Of a stretch of 64,000 bases of DNA, positions 36,769 to 48,520 are shown piece after piece. The translations under genes were made by a program, and so were the position numbers. Source of the DNA: Stomorhina lunata (taxonomy: Eukaryota > Arthropoda > Insecta > Diptera > Rhiniidae). The DNA is taken from NCBI GenBank assembly GCA_933228675.1, contig OW121742.1:33572534-33636533 (forward strand), read 5' to 3'. Under the pieces are notes generated by a model, which worked only from the letters and a program-made list of their open reading frames with translations, had not been told where the DNA came from and did not search any database. Numbering within the stretch: position 1 is the stretch's first letter; each line of letters begins with the position of its first letter.

Positions 36769-39012
36769 TAGGGTGTTTACTCGAGCTATGTTTGCTCGAT
36801 TAATCGGAAAAATAAAATCGATTAATCGCTCGAGTAAAATAAAATGGCTAATTTCGAATAAAAATTTATTTGAGTAATTTTCCACGAGTAATCGAGTAAA
36901 ATGATTTCAATAATTTTGTAAGTATTTTTTTTTTTTTTAATAAACCGACTAAAATTTGTCTCAGCGTATTTCTAAACTGTTAAGTTTGTAAAAAAAACGT
37001 TGGCCAAATGGAGAGCTAAGGTATTACTTGCAGTATGTTTTGTTAGTTTAATATGCATTTTTTTGTGATATTTTTTGATTACGAGTTAAGAAGAAATTGT
37101 ATTGTTTAATGTAAATTGTTGTTATTCCCCTGCCATGCAAATAATGGCCAACTTTGGCTTCAAAGTATTTGCTGCTACTAATGATATATTCCATTTTATG
37201 CAATAATCAAGGATTCAAATTAAGACCACTAAAATCAATTATCTACCGTTCTAAGGTCCATCTTAGGCAATAATTAATGGTTCTACTATAGTTAATTTAA
37301 AGCAATAATCGAGGGTTTTAATATAGTTAATTTTCCATTTATGACATAAGCGTGGATTTTAACATTGTCAATTCTAAGCAATAATCGTGACTTGTAAATT
37401 ACAACTTGTAATATAGTCCATTGTGTGTATATAGTCCATAGTATATATATATAGTCAATGTAATTTCAGATATAAATAGCCTAGTCTACCATAGACCAGT
37501 TGTGGTATTCAATGTATTCGTAATTTCTGCTATTGTTTGTTTAAAGGTCCTAATGTAATCGTAGCTCCTGTTGTAGATTAGTTGAAGGTACCATTGCAAT
37601 CGTAAAACCTACTATAGTCCAGTTGAAGTCGTAGATACTACTATAATTTAGTTGAAGATCCCTGTGTAATCGTAGGTCCTACCATAGTAACAGTGCGTCA
37701 TACGCAATGTAATCGTAGATCCTTCTTTAGTCCAGTTGAAGATCCCATTGTAAACATAGGTAAAAAGTAGAGCCTACTATTCAATTAGATCAAACTCAGG
37801 ATTTATGAAATCGAAATATTGCTTTTTATATATAGAAGTAAATAAACTCACTTAAAATATTTAAGGTGACAATATGTTACATATCGAGCCCTAACAGCCT
37901 AAAAGACTCAAGCGCCAAAAACTAAAATTTACATTAACATATTAAATTAATTTGTATTAAAAATAAATTTTTATATTTTTGTTTTATGTTTTTTATTGCG
38001 AATTGTTAAACTTTTTTGTTAATAAAACACTATAATTTTATTAAAAACAAGTAAGAAAGCGCTATAGTCGGTCAAGCCGACCATACGATACCCTTCACCA
38101 CTAAGGTCAAATATGCTCTTTTTCCTGTGTAAAGACAAATATTTGCTAAATTTTGCCATTATACAAACATTTTCTCAAAACTTATATATTCAACATGTTT
38201 CCGTCATTTGGACTTATATGAGAGCTAGGGTCAAATGTGGACCGATTATCTCGAAATTTGGCAGATTGATTACAGTTGTTACAAAAATTATGTATGCAAA
38301 AAATAGACTCAAAATTTCCATTATCTTTAGATTTACGAGCGTTTTTGTGATTTTTTGTCTCATTTAGTGCGTTTTTAAAGAAGAATTTGTATGGGAGCTA
38401 TGGTCAAATGTGGAGCGATTTCAACGAAATTTGGTACAGTGATTTTAGTTTATATAAGCAGTATTTGTTTTAAATTTCATGAAAAAAATTAATATTTGTG
38501 GCCAATATGTCAGTTCCGGGAAGTGGGACCTATGGGAGGTAGCATAAATAATGGACCGATTTTGACCAATTTCAATAGCCATGGTCCCATTATCAAAAAA
38601 ATGATCTGTGCCAACTTTCATCAAATTATCTTTAGAATTGCGACCTGTAATTTGATTACAAGGTTTACATGGGGGTCCAGCCAGCCAGACGGACGGACGG
38701 ACATCGCTAAATCGACTCAGAAAGTGATTCTATTGGTATACTAAAAGGTGGGTCTAAGACAAATATTTCTATGCGTTACATACATCAGCACAAACTTATA
38801 ATACCCTTTCCACCTATGGTGGTGAAGGGTATAAAAATATATATATAAAGCTTACAAAAAAATCTTACTCGAGTAATTTTAAGATGCATTTTTTACTCGA
38901 TTAACTCGAGTAAATTTTAACGATTAATTGATTTTCCGAGTAATTAAAAAACCACATTTTTAAGTTATTTGATTACTCAAACAATTAAAAGTCGAGTAAA
39001 ATGAACACCCTA
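36769..39012. mobile_element. hAT-like non-autonomous DNA transposon, 2244 bp
   Basis: Ends are TAGGGTGTTTACTCGAG on the left and, read inverted, TAGGGTGTTCATTTTACTCG on the right. A perfect 8-bp target duplication GTATTAAC lies at 36761-36768 and 39013-39020. Eight-bp duplications and short TAGGG-type ends are typical of hAT elements. Subterminal sequence is rich in CGATTAATCG and ACTCGAGTAA motifs at both ends, possible transposase binding sites. The middle contains degenerate ~45-60-bp repeats (37180-37420 with GCAATAATC; 37500-37760 with TAGTCCAGTTGAAG and TGTAATCGTAG). No transposase frame. A Helitron-like copy is inserted at 38044-38834, so the element was shorter (~1.45 kb) originally. 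Confidence 0.8.
38044..38834 (+). mobile_element. Helitron-like non-autonomous element, copy B (nested in hAT)
   Basis: Same ends and length as the copy at 34947-35738: AAAACAAGTAAGAAAGCGC start, GTCGG-TCAAG-CCGAC hairpin, ATACCCTTCACCAC, and a final hairpin ending GTGGTGAAGGGTATAAA. The bodies differ by scattered substitutions and very few indels. Nesting shows it arrived after the hAT-like element had inserted in the LINE. Confidence 0.75.
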
Positions 39013-39020
39013 GTATTAAC

Positions 39021-39500
39021 ACACAACATTGGGTTTTTCGAACGTTAAAATCGACCCTATTAGAACGACCCCAATTGGATGTTGTAAAAAGGTCGGAATT
39101 TAGCGTGTCATTCATGGTTTGGATCTAGGAATTGGTATCCAACATGTTTGGCCTATAGTTGAATGAATACGATTGACCGTTGTTGCTATCATCTGCAAAA
39201 GAGTAGATAGGATTGGAAATTTGACATAGAAGGTCATTTAGAAAAATAAGAAATAGAGTAGGAGAAAGAACGGAGCCTTGTGGTACCCCCGAATTAATCT
39301 TGAACTCGTCGGACGATATCCCATCTATAACAACTCTTATAGTGCGATCTCTGAGAAAGCTCGATATAAACCGAGAAAAATTGTTACCTACACCAAAAGT
39401 AATTTTCGAAGGTGTAAAAATCTTTTCGATAGGTTTATATTTGCGAAAGTAATGCGGAACAATATGTTTTACATGGCCCTGTGTAGAGATCACTGTATTA
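39021..39500 (-). pseudogene. LINE reverse transcriptase, catalytic part (5' fragment of split copy)
   Basis: The minus-strand frame 39493-39125 carries the RT palm motifs of a non-LTR retrotransposon: SFLRDRTIRVVIDG, the motif B region SGVPQGSVLSPTLFLIFLND and the motif C catalytic SFADDS. An in-frame stop follows near 39125. Beyond it the frame resumes with a segment containing NWGRSNRVDFNVRKTQ and runs into the insertion at 39012. The N-terminal endonuclease and first ORF are absent, so this is a 5'-truncated copy. The LINE reads right to left and is interrupted by the 2.24-kb hAT-like element. Confidence 0.85.
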
Positions 39501-40440
39501 TTTTAAAAAACGATATAAAACTCCAACTACCTATTGGCCGATTTCTGCATATTGTGCCACAATCAATGCAGTAGTTTAAAAGTTATTGAACTAAAACTAA
39601 AAACCTTCACATATTTTGCACCATAACTTCTAAACAACTTGAAAAAAGTTAATTAGTTTGTCGAAAGAACAAAAATGTTATGGACCAAAACTTTCCCCGT
39701 TTTTGTTTTATATTTAATATTTTTTCTGTCGCATGCGATCATTTTAATCTAAGGGCTCTAAATGCTTAGTACCATGGTACTACATGGCCTAGTCGGCTTA
39801 TGAAAAGCTTAATAACTTTAACATTTTTTGTCTGATTTGAAAAATTAAGAACACGTTTTATTAGGAACTTAATTTTTTTGTTATATTGATATAAACTTTT
39901 ATGAGCTTTCATATAAGAATAAGCAATAAAAAGCTACTAAGGTCAAAAAAGTGGATGCCATTCTAAAGCACAATCTGTTTTCTTTTTATTTGCTGTTAAA
40001 AAATTCTATACAAACTGGCTGAGCGCGGGTCGAAACTTGGACGTATTTCAGAATTTTTTTGCAAAATGGCATACAACACACTAGGCTAGGTCTTTGTTTC
40101 CCGAATTTGTTTAGTGTACCAGAGTGTTACTGATTTCTATTGAAATTAATAATTACCACAGCATTCTACAGCATTTACACGCTGTCGATGCAAAAGAAAT
40201 GAAATTTGGACAGTGTATGGTTGAGTGTTACTTCTCTTTAAAAAAATCACTTTATACCATAACGTGCAGTGGTTCAAAATCGTTTTTCATTGGCCAAAAC
40301 TCTTAAACTTTTTAACTAATAAAGACTTTGTGGTTGTCAACAGATGACATCTTAAGCTTTTATCGATTTTAGGTTTTATTAAGAAATGTACAGTAGTTGT
40401 TTTTTTGGGTTAGTTTAAGCTTAAAGTTCAATTTTCGATC

Positions 40441-40444
<4 letters not shown>
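39501..40444. other. Non-coding DNA between two LINE copies
   Basis: Sequence with the texture of decayed transposon DNA. The open frames here are short and featureless. No ends were paired. Confidence 0.45.
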
Positions 40445-40478
<34 letters not shown>

Positions 40479-40795
40479 GGACCAGCACTCAGGGGATGAC
40501 CCCTACTTATGCGATGCATTGTGTTGGAACTAGGAAAATAGGTTATGGGAAGGAGGATAGATGGAGTAGTGTTTGTGGACATTTGATTTGAATTTACCTA
40601 TATTGCAACTGGCAGGGAAAACTTCTGCGGGGAGAGAATTCCACATACGAACTGTACGGCTAAAGAACGAATTTTCTCTGTAGTGTGTTGTTCGGTCTAC
40701 CTTCCAATCGACCACAAAGGAATGAGCTCTAGCAGAATGACGTGTATTGCGTAAAAATGTCCGAGTTTCGGGAACAAGTTCCCCAATTTAGGCCG
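40445..40795 (-). mobile_element. 5'-truncated LINE insertion with 3' stem-loop and poly(A)
   Basis: The minus-strand frame 40715-40530 encodes the RT tail (RTTHYRENSFFSRTVRMWNS then LPAEVF), the same family as the split copy at 36060-39500. After the stop comes a short 3' UTR with a stem-loop AGGGG-ATGA-CCCCT (40491-40504, plus-strand reading). It ends in a 28-nt T run at 40445-40472, which is the poly(A) tail of the minus-strand element. This defines the 3' end of the family. The left boundary of coding similarity is near 40795, consistent with severe 5' truncation during target-primed reverse transcription. No target duplication could be fixed. Confidence 0.8.
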
Positions 40796-42239
40796 CAAGC
40801 TTATCTTGTATTGCAATATAATATATTTTTTATTTTTAGGTTGGTCCCTATTTTCATTGAGATATTATCAGTATTTTCATTGGGATGGCCCAAATGGAAC
40901 AAACATTAAAAATTTGAATTTTTGAAGTCTAATATCTCTAAAACCATTAGAGATAGTATAAGCATGTGGCGACGTTTTTTTGTAAATCTTGACCTAGGTA
41001 TTTGTTATATAGTATGATTCTTTAATTCGGTTGGGAAATCACACTTATATATCGTTTTAAGTGATTTATGAGTCTGAGGTACCCTAAATTGGGGGCTGAT
41101 TGTTCCGCCCCAATCAAATCTAGACAACACATAAAATTATTTTAAAATCCGCCCAACAGTTTAGATTTAGATTAACTTATTTCCATTACATTTGCCACCA
41201 TCCATCCCACTGTGCTATGTTTTACTTTCTTCAGTTTGTATTTATGGCAGTAAAATTAAATTTACTAGCAATTTTGGTAGAATTTTGTAAGTAAAAATGT
41301 TGAGTATTTCTATTAAAATAAAAAAATATGTTCTGCGGGAGGGTCCGGGCGGGTGCAATAGTATATATAGGCCAAAAGAACACACTTTCGCCTTTCTTTG
41401 TATGGCTTCGAATTTTAGGAATATTTGTCATGAAAAATTATAGGTTTTGTCCAACGAAAATTCATTCTGAGCCATATGGGGGGTGATATGAACTGGACAC
41501 TATGGTAGTATGAAAATTTCTTGTATTGGATTCGTAAGTTGTAAATGTATGAAAATGAGTCAAAAAAGATAGGATTCCTGAGAGCATAAACCATAAAATT
41601 GTTCAATTTCAGCCACAATAAAAGCTAAATATGGAATAGTTGACTCGTAATTTTGCATATCGGTTAATTTTTAATGGTAAAAGGGCAATCCTAAGATTTG
41701 TGCTCGTTATTTTCCATTACCAATTTATAAAAGCCATTTTATCAACTGTTAAGTTCTTTATATTAAGTTTGGTTTAAGATTTTCACATAAGTTGACATAC
41801 GAATATAAAACGAGTCCAAATTGTCCATAATTACTTACTTTTTTGTTCATCAAGAAGATGCGGTTTTAAAAAGTCGGCGCAACACTACTAGTGCCATAAT
41901 TGATTTATTAAGGGAAATGTTTCGTAACAGTAAAGTTTCAAGATTTGGAACTTGGACAAGACACTAGACTGTTCTTGTGGAGAAATGTAAAGTCGCGAGT
42001 CTGGCAGATAAGCCCGATAAGATTGGCCACTTGGATCAATCATTTTGTTTGTAATGTTATTTTGAATCTAATTACTTACTCAAATAAATTATGAATTCAT
42101 ATTTTCCTTAACAGCAGCCATAACGCAAAATTTAGTAAAATATTTTTCTTAAGTTTTTCCTTTTAGTACCAAAAGAAAGGTTCAAACAAAATACGGCTGA
42201 ATTTAAAAAAAAAAAAAAAAACCTTTTTAGCTTTAAGCC
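40796..42239. other. Non-coding DNA
   Basis: No gene recognised. CATCCCACTGTGC at 41205-41217 resembles the inverted CACAGTGGG end of the Transib-like element at 26325, but no partner end was found. Open frames at 41231-41431 and 41415-41618 (minus) are featureless. Confidence 0.45.
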
Positions 42240-42665
42240 AAGAATGATGTACCGTATTTCGATTAAACTCTCAATACTTATTTTTCAAATCAAAGTCTGG
42301 TACTAATAAATGTATAGTATTAAGACTGAATTTTGATGGTCACGGTTATAAAATTTGTTCCCCAAATATGTATTAGTACTTGGTATAGAACCTAATAGTC
42401 TGATATTCTTACGAGGTGACGTTCTGGTACTAGAAGTATATACAGTATTCTGATAAATAAACTAATATCTGGTACTACGACAAAATTGTGGTACTCAGTC
42501 ATAAGTCTGGTACTTAAATTTATGTTTGGTAGTAATACTAAAGTCTCGTACTTATATTAAGTACTCAAAACCGAGTCTAATACTCCAACTAATATTGATT
42601 CCAAAATCTTTTAAGCAGACTATAGTCTGCTGCTCTACCAAAGTCATATACTGATTCTGTCCGGA
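42240..42665 (+). repeat. Degenerate short repeat (AGTCTGGTACT)
   Basis: Repeated phrases AGTCTGGTAC, GGTACTAGAAG, CTGGTACTACG and AGTCTCGTACTT at irregular 25-60-bp spacing. It ends with an 18-bp perfect palindrome AGCAGACTATAGTCTGCT at 42614-42631. It resembles the degenerate internal repeats of the hAT-like element in style, but not in sequence. Confidence 0.55.
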
Positions 42666-43575
42666 TTTTCTTTGATTAACCTACAGTATAACATACAACT
42701 CATTACAATTGTGGCTACAAAAGTACTTATATTGTAGTTCCCTCGTATTGTGGTAATTTTTATATTGGAAAATACTCGTAACTACAGAAATATGTGGATG
42801 TGCTCCAAAAGATTTCAAAAATCTCGTTTGTTCCACTTGGTTGCTCAAGTACTACGAAGACGTTATATACATATATATTTTATATATTTTTCTTTATAAA
42901 CTTCTCTGTTAACTATAAGTAAGTATATGTATGTAGCTACTTTGCTACTTCTATTTAAATAGAAAAATAAGTTTAGTGTGGTTTTTTGTTGCTGTTGTTA
43001 TTATTACTAGAAGCCCTAAGATTTTATTTACTTTACACAAGTATTTTTGCTTTGAGTTCAGTATAAAAATGTTACACTTTTTTCAGTTTTTTTTTTAAAT
43101 AAAAATTTTATGAATATGTTAAAAATATATGCAATGTTATTGCAAATAATTCTGACAGATAGAAGGACGGACAAGCGGAAAGACAGACGGAAGGACGGAT
43201 GGATGGACAGACGGAAGAACGGACGTATGTACAGACGTTTCAACTTAACTGAAGACATTCGTGTTACCAACGTAACTGATCAATTTCAATACAAATACTT
43301 AAGTACCACTAACAATTCTTCAATTTGTTTAGAATAAAAAACTAAATAAATTCAGAATCAGTGCTGGTAAAGCGTTAATCAAATGTCGGAGCAAAATGTA
43401 GCAAATTAAAGCTGAGAAGGGAAACCTGCCTCATTTCTCTCTAAAATTGAAATAAATTGACAAGTGGTCACTTTTATGTCACTTGGTAGTCTGTCATTAG
43501 CTAATTGTCTGCGAAACACTTTCAAATTTAAAAATTTGTATCAAATACTTGTTCTTTAAATACTTTAGTATCAAT
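42666..43575. other. Non-coding DNA with a GGAC-rich tract
   Basis: At 43155-43240 there is a purine-rich degenerate repeat of GGAC/GACAGACGGA. Otherwise the sequence is AT-rich with no recognisable feature. Open frames on both strands across the tract are artefacts. Confidence 0.5.
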
Positions 43576-44165
43576 AACAAGTAAGAAAAGTTATAGTCGG
43601 AAAAACCCGACTATATGATACCCTTCACTATTAAGAACAAATATGGACTAACAATTTAATACATTTTCCTTAACTCTTGGAGACATATCATTTTTGGCTG
43701 AGGGCCTGATGTGGGAGCTAGGGTTAATTGTGGATCGATTGTTACCAACTTTTTGTTTCGATTGTTATCGGCTTTTATATACAAAATATTTATCTGTGCC
43801 AAGTTTTAGTAGAAAAATGCTGTTATCTTAAGATTTACAAACATTTTCGTGCTTTTCTGTGTAAAAACTTTTCAGAATGTGTCTTGTATAGGAGGTATGG
43901 TTATATATGGTCCGATTCCTACAAAATTTGGTATACTTATTTCTGTTACTGTAGGCAATATTTATGTTGAATATTATTAAAATAAAATTTATGGCTGTAA
44001 AGGGCGAAAAACTCTATTCTTGGAAGGCATCCCTATGGGAGGAACACGAAATTGAAATCCGATTATGCCCAAAAAGTGCCAAATTTCTAGCCATCCTACT
44101 GGACGGATATTGTTAAACTACCCCTCAGTGGCTTATAATCACGGGCTGTCGGAAAGAGAACTGAA
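43576..44165 (+). mobile_element. Helitron-like element, diverged copy lacking its 3' hairpin
   Basis: Starts AACAAGTAAGAAAAGTTATA, with the hairpin AGTCGG/CCGACT and GATACCCTTCAC, like the copies at 34947 and 38044. Internal phrases match those copies (GGGAGCTAGGGTTAATTGTGG). The 3' hairpin is missing. The right end fades near 44165, just before satellite B. The compensating loop and stem changes in the 5' hairpin argue that it matters for the element. Confidence 0.6.
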
Positions 44166-44221
44166 CAAAAAATAGTCGGCAAAGTTGACGTTTTTTTTAT
44201 ACTTTTCTACTACATTCTTTT

Positions 44222-46712
44222 AAATATTTTTATCAAACATTTTTATATAGAAAATTTTTTTATCAAACATTTTTCTATAGAAATTTTTTTTATCAAAAAT
44301 TTTTCTATAGAAATTTTTTTTATCAAAAATGTTTCTATAGAATTTTTTTTTATCAAACATTTTTCTATAGAAATTTTTTTTATCAAAAATTTTTCTATAG
44401 AAAATTTTTTCCTCAAAAATTTTATCGAAAATTTTTCTATAGAAAATTTTTTTATCAAAAATTTTTCTATAAAAATTTTTCTCATCAAAAATTGTTCTAT
44501 ACAAAATTTTTAAATATTTTTTAAATATTTTCTATAAAAAATTTCTTTATCAAAAATTTTTCTTTAGGAAATTTTCTATAGAAAAATTTTTGATAAAAAA
44601 AATTTCTATAGAAAAATTTTTGATAAAAAAATATAGCAAAATTTTGGATAAAAAAATTTTCTATAGAAAAATTTTGGATAAAAAAATTTTCTATAGAAAA
44701 ATGTTTGATAAAAATATTTAAACATTTTTTTATCGAAAATTTTTCTATAGAAAATGTTTTTATCAAAAATTTTTCTATAAAAAATTTTTTTTATCAAAAA
44801 TTTTTGTATAAAAAATTTTTTCTATGGAAAATTTTTTCATCAAAAATTTTTCATTTTTTTTATCAAATAGTTTTCTATAAAATTTTTTTTATCAAAAATT
44901 TTTCTATAGAAAATTTTTGTATCAAAAATTTTTCTATAGAAAATTTTCTTATTAAAAATATTTTTATCCAAAATTTTTCTATCAAAACTTTTTCTATAAA
45001 AATTTTTTATATCAAAAAAAAATTTTATAGAAAAAAAATTTTTACATGAAAAATTTTTGTATTGAAAATTTTTTTATCAAAAATTTTTCTATAAAAAATT
45101 TTTCTATGGAAAATTTTTTAACAAAAGTTTTTGATAAAACAATTTTCTATAGAAACATTTTTTTATCAAAAAATTTTCAATAGAAATTTTTTTTATCAAA
45201 AATATTTCTATAGAATTTTTTTTTCAAAAATTTTTCTATACAAAATTTTTTTATCAAAAATTTTTCTATAGAAAATTTTTGTATCAAAAATTTTTCTATA
45301 GAAAATTTTCTTATCAAAAATTTTTCTATAAAAATTTTTTATATCAAAAAAAATTTTTATAGAAAAAAAAAATTTTATATCAAAAATTTTTGTATTGAAA
45401 ATTTTTTTATTAAAAAATTTTTTTTCAAAAATTTTTCTATACAAAATTTTTTTATCAAAAATTTTTCTATAGAAAATTTTTGTATCAAAAATTTTTCTAT
45501 AGAAAATTTTCTTATCAAAAATTTTTTTATCCAAAATTTTTCTATCAAAACTTTTTCTATAAAAATTTTTTATATCAAAAAAAATTTTTATAGAAAAAAA
45601 ATTTTTATATCAAAAATTTTTGTATTGAAAATTTTTTTATCAAAAATTTTTCTATAAAAAATTTTTCTATGGAAAATTTTTTAACAAAAGTTTTTGATAA
45701 AACAATTTTCTATAGAAACATTTTTTTATCAAAAACTTTTCAATAGAAATTTTTTTTATCAAAAATATTTCTATAGAATTTTTTTTTGCAAAAATTTTTC
45801 TATACAAAATTTTTTCATCAAAAATTTTTCTATAGAAAATTTTTGTATCAAAAATTTTTCTATAGAAAATTTTCTTATCAAAAATTTTTCTATAAAAATT
45901 TTTTATATCAAAAAAAATTTTTATAGAAAAAAAATTTTTATATCAAAAATTTTTGTATTGAAAATTTTTTTATCAAAATTTTTTTTTTCAAAAATTTTTC
46001 TATACAAAATTTTTTTATCAAAAATTTTTCTATAGAAAATTTTTTTATCAAAAATTTTTCTATAGAAAATTTTCTTATCAAAAATTTTTTTATCCAAAAT
46101 TTTTCTATCAAAACTTTTTCTATAAAAATTTTTATAGAAAAAAAATTTTTATATCAAAAATTTTTGTATTGAAAATTTTTTTATCAAAAATTTTTCTATG
46201 GAAAATTTTTTAACAAAAGTTTTTGATAAACCAATTTTCTATAGAAACATTTTTGATAAAAAAAATTTCTATAGAAAAATGATTGATAAAAATATTTAAA
46301 AATTTTTTTATCAAAAATTTTTCTATAGAAAAATTTATTATCAAAAATTTTTCTATAGAAAATTTTGTTATCAAAATATTTTCTAAAAAAAATTTTTATC
46401 ATTTTTTCTATAGACAATTTTTTGTATCAAAAATTTTCCTATAGAAAATTTTTCGTATCAAAAATTTTTGTATAAAAAATTTTATGTCAAAAATTTTCTT
46501 ATCAAAAATTTTTCTATGGAAAATTGGTTTTATCTAAAAACTATTTATTACAATAATAAATAACTGTAATGAATTGGGATCTTAGTGCAATACACAACAG
46601 TAAAACTTTTTAATGAAAATTATCAAAAACTTTTTTATCAAAAACTTTTTTATAGAAAATTTTTCTATCAAAAATTTTTTTTTTAATTTTTCTATAGAAA
46701 ATTTTTTATCAA
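44222..46712 (+). repeat. Satellite family B (30-bp unit) with higher-order structure
   Basis: Tandem units with TTTTTCTATAGAAAA and TTTTTTATCAAAAATT, 30 bp each in the regular stretch 44221-44400. Short inverted stretches occur (about 44580-44715). A variant with AACAAAAGTTTTTGATAAAAC recurs at 45121, 45684 and 46213 with long shared flanks, giving higher-order repeats of about 563 and 529 bp. About 80 bp of unique DNA interrupts the array at 46531-46612. The open frames here on both strands are Phe/Lys/Ile-rich translations of the repeat. Confidence 0.93.
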
Positions 46713-47291
46713 AAATTTTAAGAATTCTGAAAAAAAACTATGTGACACTTAGAAGTGTGGAATGCTGCATTTTCTGTCCCGCTACGGACTTCATCAGCAC
46801 ACTGTGTCACCAACTGTTAGATGCCAGTAGTTAAGATCATCTATTTAACTGAATTCTTAAGCGAAATGGAAAACGAGAATTATGTTAACACTCATTTCTA
46901 CTTCACCCATGACCATATGATCGATTCAGTTAGACGAACTTATCCACCATAGTTTTTTTCCTTTATGTTTTGTATTCCTATCCTTTATTAATGTACATTT
47001 ATTTTGTACTTTAACCAACTGTCAGCTGGTAATGAAGACAAAGATTTTTGTTTTGACAAGTTTTTTTAGTATCAACTTAAAAGAGTGAAAACATGTAAAT
47101 CGCGGTGCCCATGCAATTTAATTGAAAGAAATTAATTATAGTTGAACCAGAATTCAGTTAAATAGATGATCTTAACTACTGGCATCTAACAGTTGGTGAC
47201 ACAGTGTGCTGATGAAGTCCGTAGCGGGACAGAAAATGGAGCATTCCACACTGCTAAGTGTCACATAGTTTTTTCAGTATTCTTAAAATTT
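46713..47291. mobile_element. Foldback/MITE element with ~143-bp inverted repeats (in satellite B)
   Basis: The left arm 46713-46856 and right arm 47150-47291 are inverted copies. The outer ends read AAATTTTAAGAATTCTG versus AAATTTTAAGAATACTG, and the inner 89 bp or so, including GTCCCGCTACGGACTTCATC and ending CTGAATTC, appear identical. The 293-bp centre has no frame. The target duplication cannot be read because both sides are AT-rich satellite. Confidence 0.85.
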
Positions 47292-47371
47292 ACTCATCTA
47301 ATTTAAAAATCATAAATTAAAAAAAAATAATTTATGACATAACCTAAGCCCGACTCGAATTCACGACCAAA

Positions 47372-48520
47372 AAAATTGTTTATCAAAAATTTTTCCATAA
47401 AAAATTTAAATTTGTTAAACAAAAATTTTTGTATGGATAATTTTTTAACAAAAATTTTTTCTATAGAAAACTTTTTTATCAAAATTTTTTCTATAGAAAA
47501 AATTTCGTTAAAAAATTTTTTCTATAGAAACAATTTCGTTAAAAAAATTTTTCAATAGAAAAAATTCCGTTAAAAAATTTTTTCTATAGAAAAAATTTCG
47601 TTAAAAAATTTTTTTTATAGAAAAAATTCCTTTAAAAAAATTTTTCTAGAGAAAAACTTTTTTACGAAAAAATAAAAAATAGAAAAAATTTCGTTAAAAA
47701 ATTTTTTCTATAGAAAAAATTTCGTTAGAAAATTTTTTCTATAGAAAAAATTTCGTTAAAAAATTTGTTCTATAGAAAAAATTTCGTTAAAAAATTTTTT
47801 CTATAGAAAAAATTTCGTTAAAAATTTTTTCTATAGAAAAAATTTCGTTAAAAAATTTTTTAACGAAATTTTTTCTATAGAAAAAATTTCGTTAAAAATT
47901 TTTTTTATAGAAAAAATTCACTTAAAAAAATTTTTCTAGAGAAAAACTTTTTTACGAAAAATCGCTTTTCCATAAAAAAAATTGTTTTTGTAAAGATTTG
48001 TTTTCTATAGAAAAGATTTCTTTAAAAATTTTTAACAATATTTTTTCTATAGAAAAAAATTCGTTAACAAATTAAAAAACTTTGTTTAAAATTTTTTTTT
48101 CTATATAAAAAATTTTGTAAATTTATTTTGTTAAATTTTTTTTCTATAGAAGAAACTTGTTTCTATAGAAAAAATTCCGTTAAAAAATTTTCTATAGAAA
48201 ATTTTTTATTTTTCTGTAGAAAAAATTTCTTTAAAAATTTTTTTTATTGATAAAAATTTTAACTAAATTTCGCTTAAAATATTTTTCCATGAACAATTTT
48301 TGTTAAAAGTCTATTTTTATAGATAACATTTCGTTTAAAATTTTCTTCTATAGAAAAATTTTTTAAAATTTTTTCTATAGAAAAATTTTTTTTTATAGAA
48401 AAAATTTCCTTAATAATTTTTTTCTATAGAAAAAATTACCTTAAAAATTATTTTCTATAGAACAAATTTCCTCAAAAATTTTTTCTATAGAAAAAAATTC
48501 GTTAAAAATTTTTTTCTAAA
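47372..48520. repeat. Satellite family B', 31-bp variant
   Basis: Units with AATTTCGTTAAAAAATT and TTTTCTATAGAAAA. The period is 31 bp where regular, for example TTTCGTTA at 47782 and 47813. One exact flip is seen at about 47850-47885, where TTTCGTTAAAAAATTTTTTAACGAAA joins two units head to head. It shares the CTATAG dyad with family B and is separated from it by the foldback element. Confidence 0.9.

Noticed and set aside
35016..38367. 84-codon frame conserved between two Helitron-like copies (35016-35270 and 38113-38367)
   Set aside because: The two peptides differ at about 10 positions, mostly non-conservative, and the frame has no domain. Conservation is explained by recent common origin of the element.
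41199..41217. CATCCCACTGTGC as a second Transib-like end
   Set aside because: Only one end is found. No inverted partner with a matching 5-bp duplication was seen within several kb.
44220..46035. Several Phe/Lys/Ile-rich frames of 60-114 codons on both strands
   Set aside because: Translations of satellite B. Both strands and several frames are open at once, which indicates repeat composition and no selection.
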